Positions 61,465 to 64,000 of a DNA stretch of 64,000 nt are shown in pieces. Position 1 is the first letter of the stretch, and each line of letters begins with the position of its first letter. The position numbers were made by a program, and so were the translations under genes. The notes under the pieces were generated by a model. That model did not search any database and was not told the DNA's origin. It was given only the letters and a program-made list of their open reading frames with translations. Location: contig NZ_ATMR01000094.1 in the NCBI RefSeq assembly GCF_000427335.1, positions 1-64,000 on the forward strand. Direction: 5' to 3'. This DNA comes from Winogradskyella psychrotolerans RS-3 (GTDB taxonomy: Bacteria > Bacteroidota > Bacteroidia > Flavobacteriales > Flavobacteriaceae).

Positions 61465-61484
61465 ATTCCTGCTTTCGCAGTAAG
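61465..61484. repeat. ATTCCTGC palindrome (half-decayed copy)
   Basis: ATTCCTGCTTTCGCAG followed by TAAG in place of GAAT. It lies 4 bp before the aldo/keto reductase start codon, and resembles the copies after ahcY and glyS. Confidence 0.55.
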
Positions 61485-61488
61485 TGCT

Positions 61489-62526
61489 ATGAAATATACA
61501 ACATTACCAAATACAGAAATAAAAGTTAGCAAAATATGCCTTGGCACCATGACTTGGGGAAATCAAAATACCCAAAATGAAGGTTTTTCTCAAATGGATT
61601 TTGCATTAGATAAAGGAGTTAATTTTTTTGATACAGCAGAATTATATCCTGTACCTGCAAAGGAAGAAACTTATGCAGAAACCGAACGTATTATAGGTAA
61701 TTGGTTTGCTAAAACAGGAAATAGAGACAAGGTTATTCTTGCTTCAAAAATAGCAGGAACAGGTGATTATACAGCTCATATTAGAACTAATGGTTTTAGT
61801 AAAGAAGCGCTTAACGATGCGGTAAATGATAGTCTGAAACGTTTGAAAACGGACTATATAGATTTGTATCAATTGCATTGGCCAGAAAGAGATACAAATA
61901 CCTTTGGTAAACGCGATTATAATTATAATTCAAAAGATAAATGGGAAGATAATTTTAATGAAATTCTTCACAATCTTGATGATATTATTAAATCAGGAAA
62001 AATAAGAGAAGTCGGAATTTCTAATGAAAAAGCTTGGGGAACTATGCGTTATTTAGAAGAATCTAGGCAGCATAATCTACCAAAGATGATTACGATTCAA
62101 AATGCGTATTCACTATTATGTCGACCATTTGAAGGAGATTTGGCAGAAGTAGCGCATAGAGAAAATATAGGCTTATTGGCTTATTCACCAATGGCATTTG
62201 GTGTCTTATCTGGGAAATATATAAACGGAACAGCGACAAAGGATGCACGCTTAAATGTGTATTCTCATTTTTCGCGCTATAATAGCGCAAATGCCACGGA
62301 AGCAGCGAAACGTTATTTGAAAATTGCAGAAGATAACAATATGTCATTGGCACAAATGTCGCTTGCTTTTGTAAATGAACGTCCTTTTGTAACTAGTAAT
62401 ATCATTGGAGCAACGAATCTTAAACAATTAGAAGAAAATATAGATAGTATTAATATCTCGTTATCAGATGAGGTTATGGAAGCTATAAACGCTGTGCATG
62501 CTGAGATTCCTAACCCTGCAACATAA
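61489..62526 (+). CDS. Aldo/keto reductase (Tas-like)
   Basis: A 345-residue NADPH-dependent oxidoreductase of the AKR family. KICLGTMTWGNQNT at the start, the catalytic set DTAELYP (Asp/Tyr, about residue 47), ASKIAG (Lys) and LYQLHWPERD (His), with GISNEKAWG and a final nucleotide-binding SNIIGATNLKQLEEN. The TMTWGNQNT and YSLLCRPFEGDL blocks are close to E. coli Tas. The natural substrate is unknown. Confidence 0.92.
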   Translation: MKYTTLPNTEIKVSKICLGTMTWGNQNTQNEGFSQMDFALDKGVNFFDTAELYPVPAKEETYAETERIIGNWFAKTGNRDKVILASKIAGTGDYTAHIRTNGFSKEALNDAVNDSLKRLKTDYIDLYQLHWPERDTNTFGKRDYNYNSKDKWEDNFNEILHNLDDIIKSGKIREVGISNEKAWGTMRYLEESRQHNLPKMITIQNAYSLLCRPFEGDLAEVAHRENIGLLAYSPMAFGVLSGKYINGTATKDARLNVYSHFSRYNSANATEAAKRYLKIAEDNNMSLAQMSLAFVNERPFVTSNIIGATNLKQLEENIDSINISLSDEVMEAINAVHAEIPNPAT

Positions 62527-62541
62527 GTTAGTTGCTTCATT

Positions 62542-62578
62542 AAAAAAAAGCACTCATGTTTGATGAGTGCTTTTTTTA
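62542..62578. terminator. Bidirectional terminator between AKR and Lrp genes
   Basis: AAAAAAAGCACTCAT pairs with ATGAGTGCTTTTTTT around a 6-nt loop. It serves both convergent genes. Confidence 0.85.
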
Positions 62579-62582
62579 TTGA

Positions 62583-63053
62583 CTAAATTTTAATCTGTCG
62601 ATTAATTTGTTCTTGTAAAGAAATAAATGTTTCTGTTCGAGACACTCCTTTGATACTTTGTATTTCTGAGTTGAGCACATGCATTAAGTGTTCATTGTCC
62701 TTAGAGAGAATTTTAATAAAAATAGACCAGTTACCTGTAGTGTAATGGCATTCAATCACCTCAGGGATTTTTTGTAATTGCTTTACAGCTTCAGGATTGC
62801 TAATGGCTTTATCGAGATAAACTCCAACAAAAGCCATAGTGGTATAGCCTAAAACTTTCGGGTTAATTATAAATTTTGATCCAGCGATAAGTCCCGATTT
62901 TTCAAGTTTTTTTAAACGCTGATGTATGGCAGCACCAGAAATACCAACATTACGAGCAATCTCAAGAATGGGTGTTCTGGCATCTTCCATTAAAGCACGC
63001 AGTATTTTTTTATCTATGCCATCGATGTAAATACCGTTATCGTTAATTTTCAT
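62583..63053 (-). CDS. Lrp/AsnC family transcriptional regulator
   Basis: A 156-residue regulator. The helix-turn-helix (ILEIARNVGISGAAIHQRLKKLEKSGLI, about residues 29-56) and an AsnC-type effector domain (about residues 70-150) are typical. Members sense amino acids. The nearest upstream genes on this strand are a lipoprotein and a saccharopine dehydrogenase-like gene, so lysine-related control is possible, but no operator is visible. Confidence 0.93.
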   Translation of the reverse strand: MKINDNGIYIDGIDKKILRALMEDARTPILEIARNVGISGAAIHQRLKKLEKSGLIAGSKFIINPKVLGYTTMAFVGVYLDKAISNPEAVKQLQKIPEVIECHYTTGNWSIFIKILSKDNEHLMHVLNSEIQSIKGVSRTETFISLQEQINRQIKI

Positions 63054-63124
63054 TGGGATTCTTGTTTATAAATTGAAAGTTAAAAATAACGAATCAAATT
63101 CAATATAATTATGATGATATATAG

Positions 63125-63646
63125 TTAATCTTCGTATTCTAATTCCGTAAAAGAACCGATTAAAACGGTAGTATTAGCATTATCTAAAGTAGTTGCAGAA
63201 ATGTTGAAAGTTCCAGAAATAATTCGAATTCCTGTTTCTGTTGGATGTGTTCTATCTTCAGTAATTGTAACATTTCCTGATGTAGAGTAATAACTAATTT
63301 GAGGATTGGCTTGTCTTATAATACCGTGGGTCACAAAATTATTCGAATCGATATCTCCCATTTCCTTTACTGTACCGGAGCTAAAGCCACCAGTGCCATT
63401 TAAAAATAAAGTGACTTGATTTCCACTAGTATCTGCAATATTAATGCTCATGGTATTACCATTTGTTCCTGAGGAAATTAGGTATGTGCCATCTGTAAAA
63501 TTATAATCGTTAAAAGTGCCTCCGTTAATCGTTGCAACCATTCCTGGGTTTTCATTAAGCGGAGGCGAGTTATCGTTATCATCATCGCTACAAGATGTCA
63601 TACAAAGCAATAAAACGAAAATTTTGAGTAAGTGTAGGGTTTTCAT
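63125..63646 (-). CDS. Lipoprotein, DUF6252-like
   Basis: A 173-residue lipoprotein. I set the start at MKTLHLLKIFVLLLCMTSC (63646), 19 codons inside the longest frame, because this gives a standard lipoprotein signal with lipobox MTSC. The mature part is rich in Asp, Asn and Thr and looks beta-stranded (VATINGGTFNDYNFTDGTYL, GIRIISGTFNISA), as in DUF6252-type proteins of unknown function. It lies between the Lrp gene and the saccharopine dehydrogenase-like gene. Confidence 0.65.
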   Translation of the reverse strand: MKTLHLLKIFVLLLCMTSCSDDDNDNSPPLNENPGMVATINGGTFNDYNFTDGTYLISSGTNGNTMSINIADTSGNQVTLFLNGTGGFSSGTVKEMGDIDSNNFVTHGIIRQANPQISYYSTSGNVTITEDRTHPTETGIRIISGTFNISATTLDNANTTVLIGSFTELEYED

Positions 63647-63757
63647 GTTTTTTAAATTTGGGTACTTATTTGATTTTTGGTTAATTACGGTGTCAATATA
63701 CAATTTTTTAAATAACGGTAATTGGTTAAATGAAATAAGAAAAAAAACATAATCAGA

Positions 63758-64000
63758 TTAAGCATTAAGCGGATTATAACCTAAATAAGGGACTTCATAC
63801 TCTTTAAATATAATATCATAAGATTCTAATTCTTTTAAAATTGGAGTATAAACTTCTTTTGTTATTGGAATTTGAACTCCTGGTGTTTTTATTTTACCAT
63901 TCAGGATAGCTAAAGTCGCAATGGCAACTGGTAAACCTACTGTTTTGGCCATTGCAGTATAGGTTTGGTCTTTTCCAAGGGTAACCATTGTAGAATCAAT
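63758..64000 (-). CDS. Saccharopine dehydrogenase-like protein, C-terminal end (partial)
   Basis: The last 81 codons of a gene whose start lies beyond the window. The visible frame, MAKTVGLPVAIATLAILNGKIKTPGVQIP and YTPILKELESYDIIF, matches the end of flavobacterial saccharopine dehydrogenase proteins of lysine degradation or synthesis. The N-terminal NAD fold is outside the window, so the call rests on the tail only. Confidence 0.75.
   Translation of the reverse strand: MDSTMVTLGKDQTYTAMAKTVGLPVAIATLAILNGKIKTPGVQIPITKEVYTPILKELESYDIIFKEYEVPYLGYNPLNA

Overview
The window is a low-GC stretch of a chromosome from a gliding-type member of the Flavobacteriaceae (Bacteroidota). This rests on gldD and gldE next to ssb and mutY, TonB-dependent receptors, promoters of the TAnnTTTG type, starts without Shine-Dalgarno sites, PcrB-type prenylglyceryl-phosphate synthase, an S46 dipeptidyl-peptidase, DUF3098, DUF3127 and DUF4301. 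I see no rRNA, tRNA, CRISPR array, insertion sequence or prophage.

Layout. 1-3.6 kb (minus): gldD, gldE, ssb, mutY. 3.7-5.9 kb (plus): an HU/IHF-type protein, a 29-residue basic peptide and RNase G. 6-13.8 kb (minus): Bax-inhibitor-1-like protein, zinc metallopeptidase, alanine dehydrogenase, two envelope proteins and leuS. 14-25.8 kb: ftsX, DUF3098, uppP, truB and a TonB-like gene, split after DUF3098 by an 8.2 kb sugar locus (15290-23452). 26-32.3 kb: thioredoxin-like gene, tag, aat, DUF3127, flavin reductase, an orphan histidine kinase, HIT protein and greA. 32.7-40.6 kb: a thiamine-regulated TonB receptor behind a TPP riboswitch, then ArfB, DUF4301, a NadR-like kinase, PnuC, a thiamine-binding-type protein, PcrB and a phosphopantetheinyl transferase. 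40.7-54.6 kb: ahcY, S46 peptidase, an aminotransferase and omega-amidase with two coiled-coil genes between them, an Ig-like lipoprotein, comF and glyS. 54.7-64 kb: FAD oxidoreductase, a large outer-membrane protein, xth, an OmpA lipoprotein, aldo/keto reductase, an Lrp regulator and the C-terminal end of a saccharopine dehydrogenase-like gene.

The most interesting part is the 15.3-23.5 kb locus: TonB receptor, GH63 hydrolase of the mannosylglycerate/glucosylglycerate type, sodium:solute symporter, glycerate 2-kinase and a divergent LacI regulator with a perfect CGCAAACGTTTGCG operator. Together these make a complete predicted route for importing a glycosyl-glycerate compatible solute (for example algal mannosylglycerate or cyanobacterial glucosylglycerate), cutting it, and feeding glycerate to glycolysis. 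It appears to have been placed inside an otherwise conserved cell-division/envelope gene cluster.

Two things affect the whole window. First, nine genes (mutY, a PdaC-like gene, a TonB-like gene, a thioredoxin-like gene, tag, a DUF1569 gene, a YD-like secreted protein, comF, xth) are broken by a single-base indel, nearly all in or beside A/T runs; this looks more like uncorrected sequencing error than biology. Second, several families of short dispersed palindromes sit between genes and even inside leuS and truB.
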